Shown piece after piece: positions 18,001 through 27,051 of a stretch of 50,566 nucleotides of DNA. The DNA lies in the NCBI GenBank assembly GCA_009887095.1, contig QXYC01000024.1:1-50566 (forward strand), given 5' to 3'. The position numbers and the translations under genes were made by a program. Each line of letters opens with the position of its first letter. Position 1 is the stretch's first letter. This DNA is from Candidatus Poseidoniales archaeon. GTDB taxonomy: Archaea; Thermoplasmatota; Poseidoniia; Poseidoniales; Poseidoniaceae. The notes beneath the pieces are model-generated. The model searched no databases and was not told the DNA's origin. It saw only the letters and a list, made by a program, of their open reading frames with translations.

Positions 18001-19162
18001 ACCACAAGGCAGGTTTGCCGAGTCCAAGCGCTTTGAGGGCGTCAGAAAACCAATTTTCAGCCCTGACAAAGGAAGCAGCCACAACAGCGTTCGTCGCCGT
18101 CACACCAGCCATCAAGAGAAACAGCAACAATTCATCATCAAATCGAACGAGTTCCACTCCGAAAAACGACCAATCATTTGAGAGAGCGTGAACACCAACC
18201 CAGAGGTAGGACGAAGCAATGCCCAAGCTTGCTAAGTTGCCTGAGCGGCGCATGAAGGCAAGTCCATGCATCAAGAGGGTACCAATCCCCACCATTGCCG
18301 CAACCCCCACTTCGCCGTACAACGCCCCTGCAGCGCTCCCAACGATGAGTAAAATCAGGGTTGCCTGTGCAGCAATTGCATCTTCGTCATGGCGTTGAGC
18401 AATGAATATGTTTCCACCGACAACAGCCAACATGCCGAGTCCGAGTGTTTCATTTGCGCCGAGTGGCGATGCATCGAACCATCCCCAGTGCCATGAATCG
18501 AGGACCAATCCGTAAAACAATTTCATCGATATGATGACCCAGGTGACGCCAAGCAACCGCATCGATGGTTTTGGGATCCAACGTTCGCCGAGGTACAATC
18601 CGAACACCCCCATCGAGAACAAACCTAGGCCGCTCAATTCAGGGGGTAAGACGGTTCCAACAACCGCACCGATGGCGGACCAAACGGTCACCATTGCCAC
18701 GAGTAGTCCAAGCCCAAGCCGTCGCTCACCGTGAACAGCGAGGTCTTCCACGCTGTCTAATTCTGGTGCAGATTGAACCGTTCCGTCACGCTGAACCGCC
18801 CCTGGCTCGTTGGTTTGCTCGTCACCCTTTGAGAACAAAGATACGATTTCACCCACGGCTTCGTCAACCTCTTCCACAGGCTGAATTTGAACGGATTCGG
18901 GTTGCTCGTCAACCGCTTTCGAAGCGACCATGAATGAGCCGAGATCCATGCCTCGTGGACGTTGGAAGTCGCGCTTCCTGAGCACGTCATCACGCGGAGG
19001 GCTCGAGCCGGCCCCCTCGTTGCGCTCCTCGGCCATGCGCTTGCTCTTGTTCGCCTCCTTGAATGCTTTCTCACGAATCTCGGCGCCCACAGGCGGTTTC
19101 CCATCGCTTTCTTTTCCTTCGACCCGAATCGGAGGGCGGCGCTCCACCAACTCGCTAACCAT
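15077..19162 (-). CDS. Giant polytopic membrane protein (1361 residues), unknown function
   Basis: The N-terminal ~140 residues are charged and cytoplasmic-looking. They contain basic (ADERNEG-type and RKRDFQRPRG) and acidic segments. From about residue 145 hydrophobic segments follow almost without interruption; I count roughly 24 before residue ~840. A soluble loop of ~110 residues follows, with a basic coiled-coil-like stretch (RRDDRLARIKEKRERMQQF). About 13 more segments complete the protein, some 36-37 in all. Charged residues are rare in the helices and I see no transporter, glycosyltransferase or sensor motif. The architecture suggests an internally duplicated array of helix bundles. 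It is monocistronic, divergent from pckA, and converges on glmM. Confidence 0.8.
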   Translation of the reverse strand: MVSELVERRPPIRVEGKESDGKPPVGAEIREKAFKEANKSKRMAEERNEGAGSSPPRDDVLRKRDFQRPRGMDLGSFMVASKAVDEQPESVQIQPVEEVDEAVGEIVSLFSKGDEQTNEPGAVQRDGTVQSAPELDSVEDLAVHGERRLGLGLLVAMVTVWSAIGAVVGTVLPPELSGLGLFSMGVFGLYLGERWIPKPSMRLLGVTWVIISMKLFYGLVLDSWHWGWFDASPLGANETLGLGMLAVVGGNIFIAQRHDEDAIAAQATLILLIVGSAAGALYGEVGVAAMVGIGTLLMHGLAFMRRSGNLASLGIASSYLWVGVHALSNDWSFFGVELVRFDDELLLFLLMAGVTATNAVVAASFVRAENWFSDALKALGLGKPALWSVSVGLGMIGALLAIAANRLETGYALAQLLLLVSAFSASYLVVRGVHLKDLAPFILYPAPVMLIGLALLNSEAFEVELPAGLSPYSLYAAVTAVLTAAALLRNQTSVSDHVLWMGGTVIVVLLTLLIPAGEADGNGRLLLVSQGVVWVGLSWLAVQRDSPSIAGTAVLAPWVWLIFFASDVESRVVSMDLIPISLDEIDLAAWLCVLIVQQISVNVHHGETGLNLAARLAGASEVGARFRDSGFAKLWNLSFILSVVVIWGITRPGALPMPGLLAAMGLLLIGHALMVWRGRHLGKPRSLMTVWGVFALILVWRYGQSAFWAMIMVAACGLMLLATDRRRKDGTSLAELELTEALPGRLLTLMLGFIAAFYIVISLEPITNVELTGAKSMLSPELNLLVLTGVGLVALILYLQRAVTLEKLLPPAFAALGLIITMALAGLTLEMTFVVLTALIAFVGSGSFLAVQGEFRAGMRALARRDDRLARIKEKRERMQQFLAASTSASEYSTMGVVERVNAGDVAGTSGVILQSQASSTDDSGPVQGSLRLIDTELLALAEKQRKRSKNWSTAGENDLETGDIHHQPIITMMFLVTTILATTVISFLSGNTLMTLLFGVLLSMLFVGAARLRANEIGLRLPDIMGIESPIAVGMAGLVLIHVAGRASNSVVVLEDTWHLLVLFGGLAMMAGMGVIGRSDLGLRLPNALEGVVFLAMLDRVICLLIGGEVPLPFSFDPFGEYLFDSGVPMMGIEVALVGAVLGFDWIEGKRIQRKMGDHRGAAGRSAWAIAVCVLSFGVAGLLVLAFTARRSVWWQQPAPALMAWITFPLVVQGIMAWAPELLDFTAVPFYLVASAMSMITVGFVAWTVKNRMGLWLPAGLWALHILLFLACFGFPNLVYAVVFILIASTVSWVSGILTLRKGWRIVGALDLVLGWIVAGVVLVGGSSVTGLFAILLASATLLGIVTWLTQTFEGEMANE

Positions 19163-19208
19163 AGCGGAACATTAGCAATCGTCCCACCAAAAGGGACAAA
19201 GAGGGCCT

Positions 19209-20822
19209 GTGGAACGCAACGGCATGGCCGACGCCCATGGGGCCCCCACAGGGGACCTTTCTTCGTACGGAATCACCCCCGCTGGTGAAGTCTACTGGAA
19301 CCAAGATGCTCCGACTTTGATTGAACTCGCTGTGGCCAGAGGCGAAGGCGTGTACAGCGCTCATAGGGCCCTCGTCACCGAGACTGGCGAACGAACCGGC
19401 CGTTCACCAAATGACAAGTTCATCGTCGATGAACCATCCACGACTGATGACATCAATTGGGGCGATGTCAACGTCTCGACGGACGCTGAGACCTTTGTCC
19501 GCATGCGGGCCAAGGTGGTTGAATACCTCTCATCGAAGGACGCACTCTTCGTCCAAGATTTGTATTGCGGTGCAGACTTCAGCGAAGCCCTTCCAATCCG
19601 AGTCGTGAACCACAATGCTTGGCACAACGCCTTCGCACGAAACATGTTCATCCGTCCGAGCGAGGAGCAGCTCCAACACCACACACCAGAGTTCACGGTG
19701 CTTCACGCACCACACTTCGAAGCAAGTCCTGAGGACGGATTGAATTCTCAATGCTTTGTCATCGTCAACTATGCTGCGAAAGAAGTCATCATTGGTGGCA
19801 CACGCTATGCTGGCGAAATTAAGAAATCCATCTTCTCAGTGATGAACCTCATTCTTCCAAAGAAAGGCATTCTCCCAATGCACTGCTCAGCAAACACAAC
19901 GGGCGAAAACACCGCGATTTTCTTCGGCCTTTCCGGCACTGGAAAAACGACGCTCTCAGCGGATCCAAAGCGTGCGCTGATTGGCGATGACGAGCACGGT
20001 TGGGGTGCAAACGGCGTGTTCAACTTCGAAGGCGGCTGCTATGCAAAACTGATTGATTTGTCCGAGGAAGACGAGCCTGCCATCTTTGGCACCACTCGTA
20101 AATTCGGGACAGTTCTCGAAAACATCGTGATGGACAGCGATGGCGTCCCTGACTTTACTGACACGAGTAAAACCCAGAATACACGAGGCTCGTACCCGAT
20201 TGAATTCATCGAAAACCGCACCCTCGATTCGAAGGGCGGCCACCCACAAAATGTGATTTTCCTCACCTGTGACGCGTTTGGTGTCCTCCCGCCAATTTCT
20301 CGACTGACCCCAGACCAAGCGGCCTACCACTTCATTTCCGGATACACGGCAAAGGTTGCGGGCACCGAAGTTGGTGTCAAGGAACCACAAGCCACCTTCT
20401 CTGCTTGCTTTGGTGAACCATTCATGCCAATGCATCCGGGGGTCTACGCAGACCTCCTCTCCTCCAAGATGGCGGAGCACGGAGCAACTGCTTGGCTCAT
20501 CAACACTGGTTGGTCCGGTGGTGCTTACGGAATTGGAAGCCGAATGAAAATCCGCCACACCCGTGCTATGCTCAACGCTGCTTTGGATGGCGACCTCGAC
20601 GCTGTCGAATACATCAAAGATGAGCGCTTTGGCTTTGAAGTGCCAAAGGAATGCCCGAATGTTCCATCTGAAGTGCTCCAACCACGCAGCACATGGGATG
20701 ACAAGCAAGCGTTCGACGCAACCGCTGACAAACTTGCTGCAATGTTTAACGAAAACTTCGCTCGTTACGCAGAAGGCGTTTCTGAAGCCGTGAACGCATC
20801 TGCACCTGCTCCACTTGCGTGA
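19209..20822 (+). CDS. pckA: Phosphoenolpyruvate carboxykinase (ATP)
   Basis: 537 residues, ATP-dependent type. It catalyses oxaloacetate + ATP to PEP + CO2 + ADP, the entry to gluconeogenesis. Signature segments are RTGRSPNDKFIVDEP near the N-terminus, the P-loop GLSGTGKT at 240-247, then ALIGDDEHGW with the metal ligands, EGGCYAKLIDL, and NTGWSGGAYGIGSRMKI. GTG at 19209 follows GAGGG at suitable spacing; ATG at 19224 is an alternative start. The ATP-type enzyme is mainly bacterial and eukaryotic, whereas many archaea use the GTP type, so lateral acquisition is likely. Its stop forms TGATCA with the stop of convergent polC. Confidence 0.95.
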   Translation: MERNGMADAHGAPTGDLSSYGITPAGEVYWNQDAPTLIELAVARGEGVYSAHRALVTETGERTGRSPNDKFIVDEPSTTDDINWGDVNVSTDAETFVRMRAKVVEYLSSKDALFVQDLYCGADFSEALPIRVVNHNAWHNAFARNMFIRPSEEQLQHHTPEFTVLHAPHFEASPEDGLNSQCFVIVNYAAKEVIIGGTRYAGEIKKSIFSVMNLILPKKGILPMHCSANTTGENTAIFFGLSGTGKTTLSADPKRALIGDDEHGWGANGVFNFEGGCYAKLIDLSEEDEPAIFGTTRKFGTVLENIVMDSDGVPDFTDTSKTQNTRGSYPIEFIENRTLDSKGGHPQNVIFLTCDAFGVLPPISRLTPDQAAYHFISGYTAKVAGTEVGVKEPQATFSACFGEPFMPMHPGVYADLLSSKMAEHGATAWLINTGWSGGAYGIGSRMKIRHTRAMLNAALDGDLDAVEYIKDERFGFEVPKECPNVPSEVLQPRSTWDDKQAFDATADKLAAMFNENFARYAEGVSEAVNASAPAPLA

Positions 20823-23800
20823 TCACAAAAAGTCACTCAGTGAGAGTTGCTTCGCTCGGTCGTTGTTGAATAACGAGTCGACACTATCGGCCAACCATTC
20901 AACGTTCTGTTTGGTGTACGTGTCCACGCCATAGGTCGCCATAACGTGCTTTGTGACCTTGATGTACTTTCGAACAGCACCTTCGGAGACAGTGAGGGCA
21001 AGTTTCCCTCCACATAAGCCGCCTTCTGATTTGGCAACACCAACGCTTGCAAGCCCTTGACCAGAACTCTTCTTCGGTTGAATGCAAGTGCCTGCGATCG
21101 GCATCCTACGGTAGGAATGTGCGCATTTCAGGCACCGCACCTTCTGCCTCGCATAGGCATTCATGTTCCCGCGCAAGTCGGGCAAAAAGTGCGACCGAAC
21201 CACGCTCGAAGCAACGGTTCGGACATCGACGCCTCGTAATCTATGTCCAAGATCGAGTTGGCCATTCATCTTGTCAATCATAGTGTCAAGGGTCTTGTAG
21301 GCAGACAGTGCAGGTCCAGCATCGATTGCATCACAATCGTGTGTGTATCCATAGCCGCGGACTGCGGCGATGCTCCCCAACCGTCGTTCGACGAAATCCA
21401 TTCTGTCAGCGATGGTTTTCGGGTGGGGTTGATTCAAGGTGGTCTCGTAGAAATCCCGTTCGTAGAACCAACCTGAGTCGACGTTGAGCGCTTCTTTGTC
21501 AACTTCGGTGGGGTTCAGTCGAGTCGTTAAGACAAGCGGAGCATCCATCAGACCGCCTCGATTGGCAGGAAGGATTTCCCTGCTGAAGTTCAGCAAACCA
21601 TCCATGAGAAGCATGATCGCATCTTCATCACCATCGCAGTTCCTTCGCTTTGCTGCGTGGAACAACGGGTGGGCATAGCCACCTGAACAGTCTGCCCATC
21701 CAATGATTCGGCTCAACACGCCGCCAGAGGTGTGAGGGGCAAGGGCGCAAATGAGGTGGCCGACCAAATCGTCTGGCGTGTTCACATTGTAATACGGCTC
21801 CATGCCGTAGTAGCGAACAAGTAAATCGTCAATGAATTTCGCAGTTCGAACAAAGAACTCGCCAGCATTTTTCGCCACGATGAAGTCTTGAGGGAAGATT
21901 TCCAACATCTGTTCATCGTTTTCAAGAGGGTTCCCTTCAACATCATGGGTGTAGCCAAGCGATTCGATGGTTTGCCATGTGACGCCAATTTCGCGGGGCG
22001 TGAAATGGGTTACAGGTACGTCACTCATATCGAAACGAACGGTTCCGTCGCGGAACACTGGGAGTTGGAATTTTGCCCTTAGCAATCCTTTTTCGATGGC
22101 TTCTGGTGTTTGATCGCGTGAGGCTATTTTCTTCATGCATTTGACCGTTCGAGGAATGCGGTCCATCCCTAAACGGATTCGCGCATCTTCGAGAATGGTG
22201 TCCAAACGAACCGATTGAATTTCACCACGTCGCCGTCTGTTGCTGTTCTCAGATTCGCGCATCGCGGTGCGCCCTCGGCAATTTACGCCGACGCGCCCCT
22301 CGCCGTGTTCGTCCAACAACCGGTGGTGGCAGACGACAAACGGAGACTCCTTGCCGCATTTCTTGCACACTCGCCGTCCCATTTGCACTCGAATGGTTTG
22401 CTTTTCCGCGGCGATGGACATCAGGCGCTGATTGCCACCTGTAAGGTCAATCGGGAACAGCGCATGGGTCATGGGGCTCATGATTCTCGGTGCGGCTTTT
22501 TCCGGCCGCCCCATTCGACATCCAACCCGCACAGGGGCGGAGTGTTCCCATCGTAGTTCCGATATTTTTCTGACTTGAATCAAAATCCCATCAACGACGT
22601 GGTCGTCTTCGTTCACTTGAGCGGCAAGGTACTGTTCCGGGTTGTCAGGACCCGGGTCGGGCACTTGCTCGGCGGCGTTACGGCCAACTTCATCGGTTTC
22701 AGCAATGCCAAGCCCACGCTGACGCGCATCGGTTTCAGCGGCAATTCGAACGGTTGCTCGCGCTTCTTTCAACGCCTTCAATCGCTTTCGTTCCTCAGTG
22801 AGGACAATGTGGGCCTTCTTGAGTTCCTCAATGCGCGCCTCGAACCTCGAACGAGCATCGACAATCCTCAACGGCTTCTCCCCTTCAAAGCTGAATCCAA
22901 AACCATCCAGAACGGCTGGCCAACCCGATGTGATGACCAGGTCGTCACCATCATGGTGGTGGGCAAGACCAAGGATCATTGCAACACCCTTTGCCATGCC
23001 GTGTTGAACGAGGGCCCACGCCTCCGGGGTCTCTCCACCAAAGATCGGTGGCAGTGGACGCAGATCGTGGCCGGGAATGGCATATGCATCCAAATCATCG
23101 ATGCGTTCTGGCCGTAAGACGTCCATTGCCCCTGCACTCCAGCCTTTGACACCGTTGGCGATTCGCAGCTGCCTTGCCTCAGGCTTTGGAAGGGCATTGA
23201 GGCCATCTTCAGCGGCGATGATCTCGTGCTTCGATGTACCAAAGTCTTCGATGGTTGCTCGCTCCAGCAACGTGAGTGCGCTCGGCACCCATTCGAGAGG
23301 CAGGTCGAGGAACCAAGGGTTGTGCGGAGGGGGGAGCGAAGTCTTGTAACGAACGGCAATCGCCTTTGCTTGCTCCCAAGTTGGTCGTTGATGCCGAAGG
23401 AATTCATGCCAGCGTCTGCGGACATGGAATTGCGCATTCGGGTCTTCGGCGTCTTCAGGGTGGATGCCTGGTGAGCCTTGAGGCGCTTCACTGCGCGCCA
23501 TGTTCATCAGTCCAAGCAATCGTTCGACTTCGGATTCATCCGGGAGTTCTTCGAGCAAATCACTCGCCCACCAGTCATCGCAATATCCTGCCGGGACGAG
23601 GTTCTTGTTGTTCTCCATGAATTCGCCGTAACCAAGAACCAATTCCCCGTTGTCCCACACCGATCCGACTTTCGACCTGATTAGAGCAAAGCTTGCCGCA
23701 TCATCCAATCGGAGGAACCGACCATCATTTAGCACAACCCAGGGCCCTTCTGTGTGGTCTGAGGGGGTGATTGCGCATGCTTTCCCCGGCCGTTCAATTT

Positions 23801-24944
23801 TCATCTGTGTGCCGATGGTGATGAAGTCATCCATAGCGAGCATGGAGGCTGTGTTGGTCGAAGCCGCAGCGAGGCCAGAGGGGCGTGCTCGGCCGTACCG
23901 TAGCCGGAAACCACCTGCTTCGAGCGGTGCGCCAAAAACAGGCCGCCCTGCGATGATGTCCTTCATGAATTTGGTAATGCTTGGAACCTTTCTCGACTTG
24001 AAGACAGGCCCCTTCCCATCATTTTCTTTCTCTTTCCCACGGGAGGCGAATTTGGAAATGAAATCCCAACCCGGGACACTGAGCCGCTCTGTGTGCTTCT
24101 GGATTTTTGGTGCCTTGAGACACATTCCTTCGCCGATCACCAACAGGACACCGCCTCGAATTCTTGGCTCATCGATGTTTCGAACGCGCCCATACCCAGC
24201 ACACTCAATTTTCTCTGTTGATTCCCCGTTGATCATAATCGGGCATGCGCGAACGATTTCGTCGATTTCCGATGGCGATGGGCGATATTGTAAATTCCCT
24301 CGGTAGAGACCAAATTCTTCCTTGACGCGCTCAACTTCAGGATCAGTTGGTTGGTAGTGCCCGATGTTCAATTCACGACGAATCATGTCGGCGATGAGGA
24401 CAGCGAGCGCTTGTGCTGTTCCACCTGCTGCTCTGATCGGCCCAGCGAAATGAACCGATACGAATTGTGAACCATCAACATTGTTGAGCAAACGAACTTC
24501 GCTGATTCCTTCGAGGGGAGCAACGAGAACAGCTTCAGTGAGCACTGCAAGCCCAACACGGAGCCCAACGTCGATGGCCGTTACAAGATCGTACCCCTTT
24601 TCGCGAAAACCCCGCGCCACGGACTGAGCCATCATGATCGATGTTGTTTCCCGGTCGTGTTCGGCGAGGAGGGTTCGAATGTCATCGGCTACTTCGTAAC
24701 CGTCGAGGTACTCAATGAGCAGTTTTTCAGTTCGTCCAGCCAAATCAGCGGCTCGAGGAATCTCGACATACTCTTTGTGGTCATAGCCCTTTTTTCGAGC
24801 TTGTTCCGCAATGATGTATGCCTCATCAGCCCGCTCATCTAACCATTGGTGATAAGCCACCATCTCGGCTTCAAACCGTTCCACGTCGACACCAATCAGG
24901 GGGTTATGGCCCCGGATTTGCGCCTTCGTTTCATCGGATGACAT
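20823..24944 (-). CDS. polC: DNA polymerase II (PolD) large subunit DP2
   Basis: 1373 residues, the catalytic subunit of the euryarchaeal replicative polymerase PolD. The catalytic N-x-D-x-D motif is at N1102, D1104 and D1106. Cysteine clusters that bind zinc are visible (CKKCGKESPFVVCHH near residue 865; CLKCAHSYRR near the end with later paired Cys). The last residues, QLSLSDFL, fit a PCNA-interacting (PIP) box, Q-x-x-h-x-x-a-a. The frame is continuous with no intein, although DP2 genes in several archaea carry one. The exonuclease subunit DP1 is not in this window. Starts divergently from pyrE. Confidence 0.96.
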   Translation of the reverse strand: MSSDETKAQIRGHNPLIGVDVERFEAEMVAYHQWLDERADEAYIIAEQARKKGYDHKEYVEIPRAADLAGRTEKLLIEYLDGYEVADDIRTLLAEHDRETTSIMMAQSVARGFREKGYDLVTAIDVGLRVGLAVLTEAVLVAPLEGISEVRLLNNVDGSQFVSVHFAGPIRAAGGTAQALAVLIADMIRRELNIGHYQPTDPEVERVKEEFGLYRGNLQYRPSPSEIDEIVRACPIMINGESTEKIECAGYGRVRNIDEPRIRGGVLLVIGEGMCLKAPKIQKHTERLSVPGWDFISKFASRGKEKENDGKGPVFKSRKVPSITKFMKDIIAGRPVFGAPLEAGGFRLRYGRARPSGLAAASTNTASMLAMDDFITIGTQMKIERPGKACAITPSDHTEGPWVVLNDGRFLRLDDAASFALIRSKVGSVWDNGELVLGYGEFMENNKNLVPAGYCDDWWASDLLEELPDESEVERLLGLMNMARSEAPQGSPGIHPEDAEDPNAQFHVRRRWHEFLRHQRPTWEQAKAIAVRYKTSLPPPHNPWFLDLPLEWVPSALTLLERATIEDFGTSKHEIIAAEDGLNALPKPEARQLRIANGVKGWSAGAMDVLRPERIDDLDAYAIPGHDLRPLPPIFGGETPEAWALVQHGMAKGVAMILGLAHHHDGDDLVITSGWPAVLDGFGFSFEGEKPLRIVDARSRFEARIEELKKAHIVLTEERKRLKALKEARATVRIAAETDARQRGLGIAETDEVGRNAAEQVPDPGPDNPEQYLAAQVNEDDHVVDGILIQVRKISELRWEHSAPVRVGCRMGRPEKAAPRIMSPMTHALFPIDLTGGNQRLMSIAAEKQTIRVQMGRRVCKKCGKESPFVVCHHRLLDEHGEGRVGVNCRGRTAMRESENSNRRRRGEIQSVRLDTILEDARIRLGMDRIPRTVKCMKKIASRDQTPEAIEKGLLRAKFQLPVFRDGTVRFDMSDVPVTHFTPREIGVTWQTIESLGYTHDVEGNPLENDEQMLEIFPQDFIVAKNAGEFFVRTAKFIDDLLVRYYGMEPYYNVNTPDDLVGHLICALAPHTSGGVLSRIIGWADCSGGYAHPLFHAAKRRNCDGDEDAIMLLMDGLLNFSREILPANRGGLMDAPLVLTTRLNPTEVDKEALNVDSGWFYERDFYETTLNQPHPKTIADRMDFVERRLGSIAAVRGYGYTHDCDAIDAGPALSAYKTLDTMIDKMNGQLDLGHRLRGVDVRTVASSVVRSHFLPDLRGNMNAYARQKVRCLKCAHSYRRMPIAGTCIQPKKSSGQGLASVGVAKSEGGLCGGKLALTVSEGAVRKYIKVTKHVMATYGVDTYTKQNVEWLADSVDSLFNNDRAKQLSLSDFL

Positions 24945-24999
24945 GGTACTCTTCTGGCCCTTGGCGGCGACCGTTTATGAGAGGCGCGCCCGAAAAACA

Positions 25000-25662
25000 A
25001 TGAGAAAGCACCCACAGAAGAGGAAAGGAAAGTTCATCTCTAACGCTGCCGACCCCCGAAACATGACCGTCCACGAATCCCTCCGAGCCCATGCGAAGTG
25101 GCCCCGACTTGTGCAGCTCGTGCGAGACCTTGCCTTCATCGATGGCGGGAATGATGAAGCGTTCACGCTCGCAAGTGGGCGAACTTCACGGTGGTTTTTC
25201 GATACAAAACCAGTCATGATGCACCCCGAATCAACGCATCTTCTCGGCGAATTGTTCAACATGCGCATGGATGACCTCAACGCAGATTTCGTTGGTGGGC
25301 TTGAACTTGGGGCCGTCCCCCTCACAGCAATCGCCGTGACTGCTTCGCCAGCCGACCACCCTCGCCTCGGATTCATGGTTCGAAAGGAACCAAAAGGTCG
25401 CGGCGGAAGGAAGACAAACAATCCTCCGGGGATTGAAGGGTCGCCGCTTACTGATGGCGGGCGCATTGTGATTGTCGAAGACGTCACAACAACCGGCGGA
25501 TCGGCGATAAAGGCGGTTGATCGAATTCACGCTGCAACCACATGCAAGGTGATTGGCGTCATTAGCATCGTGGATCGGCAGGAAGGCGCAGCACAGGCAT
25601 TTGCAGATGCAGGCATTCATTTTGAAAGCATCATGACTCGTTTTGATGTAGCGGGGCAGTGA
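25000..25662 (+). CDS. pyrE: Orotate phosphoribosyltransferase
   Basis: About 220 residues from the ATG at 25000. It transfers phosphoribose from PRPP to orotate, giving OMP in pyrimidine synthesis. The PRPP-binding motif is IVIVEDVTTTGGSAI. Upstream are ASGRTSRWFFDTKPVM and FVGGLELGAVPLTAIAV, both typical of PyrE. The catalytic-loop segment is RKEPKGRGGRKTNN. The frame is open from 24943, but that codon overlaps the divergent polC start. ATG at 25063 is a second alternative, giving a length closer to the family norm. The basic N-terminal extension (RKHPQKRKGKF) is unusual. The following methyltransferase starts 9 bases downstream. Confidence 0.92.
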   Translation: MRKHPQKRKGKFISNAADPRNMTVHESLRAHAKWPRLVQLVRDLAFIDGGNDEAFTLASGRTSRWFFDTKPVMMHPESTHLLGELFNMRMDDLNADFVGGLELGAVPLTAIAVTASPADHPRLGFMVRKEPKGRGGRKTNNPPGIEGSPLTDGGRIVIVEDVTTTGGSAIKAVDRIHAATTCKVIGVISIVDRQEGAAQAFADAGIHFESIMTRFDVAGQ

Positions 25663-25671
25663 GGCTCTTCC

Positions 25672-26967
25672 ATGGCGGAAGTCCTTGACCCAGCCACCAC
25701 CTCTGTGGAAGGCCTCAGCGAATCTGCACCGGATTCGACCGCACCAGCGGGCCTTGTGTTTTTCCACGCCAGTGAGGGAAAGCCGTTGGCTACGCCGTGG
25801 CAAGTGGCACTCATTCGCTCGCAATTGCTTGCTCATGCAGCACTTCCTGAAGGGATTGTGCTCGATTGCGCCTGCGGAAGCGGCATTCAACTTGCAGCCC
25901 ATGCGTCGGTTCTTCAACGCCCCGCACTTGGCGTTGAACTCGACCCAAATCGTGCCCAGGCGAGCGCTGTCAACCTCAACACGATTGCAATGCAACGTCA
26001 AGAGACCGAATCAGAATGGATGCGTTCCAGCCGCGTCGTGATCGGCGACGGCAGGGACGGAGAAGGAATCATCGAGGCTCTGACGGCCTCTCTTGGGCGT
26101 GCTCCTCGTCCCAAAATCGCCATCCTCCACCTTGACCCAGCCCGGCCCAGAAACAGCCGCACGCACGGTCTCGAAGAAATGGCACCTCGCCTCGATGAAG
26201 TGTTCGCTGGCTGGGCGCCGTACCTTGAAGAAGGCAGAAATGGGCCATCACTTCTTCTCGACCTCTCACCCCGCCTCACTCACCAGCAACGCCTCGAAGT
26301 CGAAGCACTTGTGGACTTGAACTGGCCAGGAATTTTGCGAACGTGGGTTTGGACTTCACGTGGCCGCGGGCGCGTGGACCGATTGGCATTATGGATTGGC
26401 AGCGCAGCAGAAGAAGGCGTTGCTCGCCGGTTTGTCCGGGTCCCCCCTAAGCTTGGTGTTGAACCAACCATTGTTTCAGGAGGCCGCAGACTGATGCACG
26501 GAGCCGACCACCCTGTTGCAGTTCGACGCCCTCCTCGGCGCGGTGAACGAATCAGTATTCTCGATGCGGCCTTGGTCGAGAGCGGCCTTGCTATGGATTG
26601 GCTCAAGACAGTATCGAAGGAAGAAAAATTTGCATGGGGGGTCGTCGATGGACGCCGACCGCAAATCCATCACGATCACCCACTTCGAATCGAAAATCCA
26701 GCCGACCGTTTGCTCGTCCAAGCCACCGGTCGCGTGGTCGCACTTGCTCGGATGACATTGGAAGTCTCCAGCGTTGACCGCTTGGTGGAAGTGCTCCTTG
26801 AACACGACATCGGCCGCCTTACGGTGCGCGCCACCCTTCCTCCAGAAGTACAACCCAAAGTTCAGGGCGCAATCGACCGACAATTGAGCCGCCGCCACGG
26901 TCGGCGTGATGCCTTTTTGGTTCAGCAGCCAGGCGATGAGATGTTGCTGATTTGTGTTGCCGAGTGA
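25672..26967 (+). CDS. Class I SAM-dependent methyltransferase with THUMP-like C-terminal domain
   Basis: 431 residues. A Rossmann methyltransferase occupies roughly residues 40-220. SAM motif I is LDCACGSGIQLAAHA, the acidic loop is LGVELDPNRAQASAVNL, and motif IV is LHLDPARPRNSRTH. The DPAR(R/P) form is typical of the THUMP-like methyltransferase family, in which proline and aromatic contacts of NPPY are replaced. The C-terminal ~150 residues, rich in beta strands (RLLVQATGRVVALARM, LLEHDIGRLTVRATL), match a THUMP-like substrate domain. An RNA substrate is inferred. It is packed 9 bases after pyrE. Confidence 0.78.
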   Translation: MAEVLDPATTSVEGLSESAPDSTAPAGLVFFHASEGKPLATPWQVALIRSQLLAHAALPEGIVLDCACGSGIQLAAHASVLQRPALGVELDPNRAQASAVNLNTIAMQRQETESEWMRSSRVVIGDGRDGEGIIEALTASLGRAPRPKIAILHLDPARPRNSRTHGLEEMAPRLDEVFAGWAPYLEEGRNGPSLLLDLSPRLTHQQRLEVEALVDLNWPGILRTWVWTSRGRGRVDRLALWIGSAAEEGVARRFVRVPPKLGVEPTIVSGGRRLMHGADHPVAVRRPPRRGERISILDAALVESGLAMDWLKTVSKEEKFAWGVVDGRRPQIHHDHPLRIENPADRLLVQATGRVVALARMTLEVSSVDRLVEVLLEHDIGRLTVRATLPPEVQPKVQGAIDRQLSRRHGRRDAFLVQQPGDEMLLICVAE

Positions 26968-27051
26968 TGCGTCGTTGCGGAGGGCCGTGTTTTCGGGTGC
27001 GAAACAAGGCGAATCTCGCTTTCAGCATCGCGATGAGCGCGTCGCGGTCTT

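Noticed and set aside
19956-20708. Minus-strand open frame of 250 codons
   Set aside because: Shadow of pckA, whose motifs cover the same bases.
22575-23117. Plus-strand open frame of 180 codons
   Set aside because: Lies fully inside the conserved coding region of polC on the other strand.
20823-24944. Search for an intein in polC
   Set aside because: DP2 motifs are continuous and length is as expected for an uninterrupted gene; no splicing motifs seen.
25231-26001. Minus-strand open frame of 256 codons
   Set aside because: Opposite to pyrE and the methyltransferase; Cys/Arg-rich product with no pattern.
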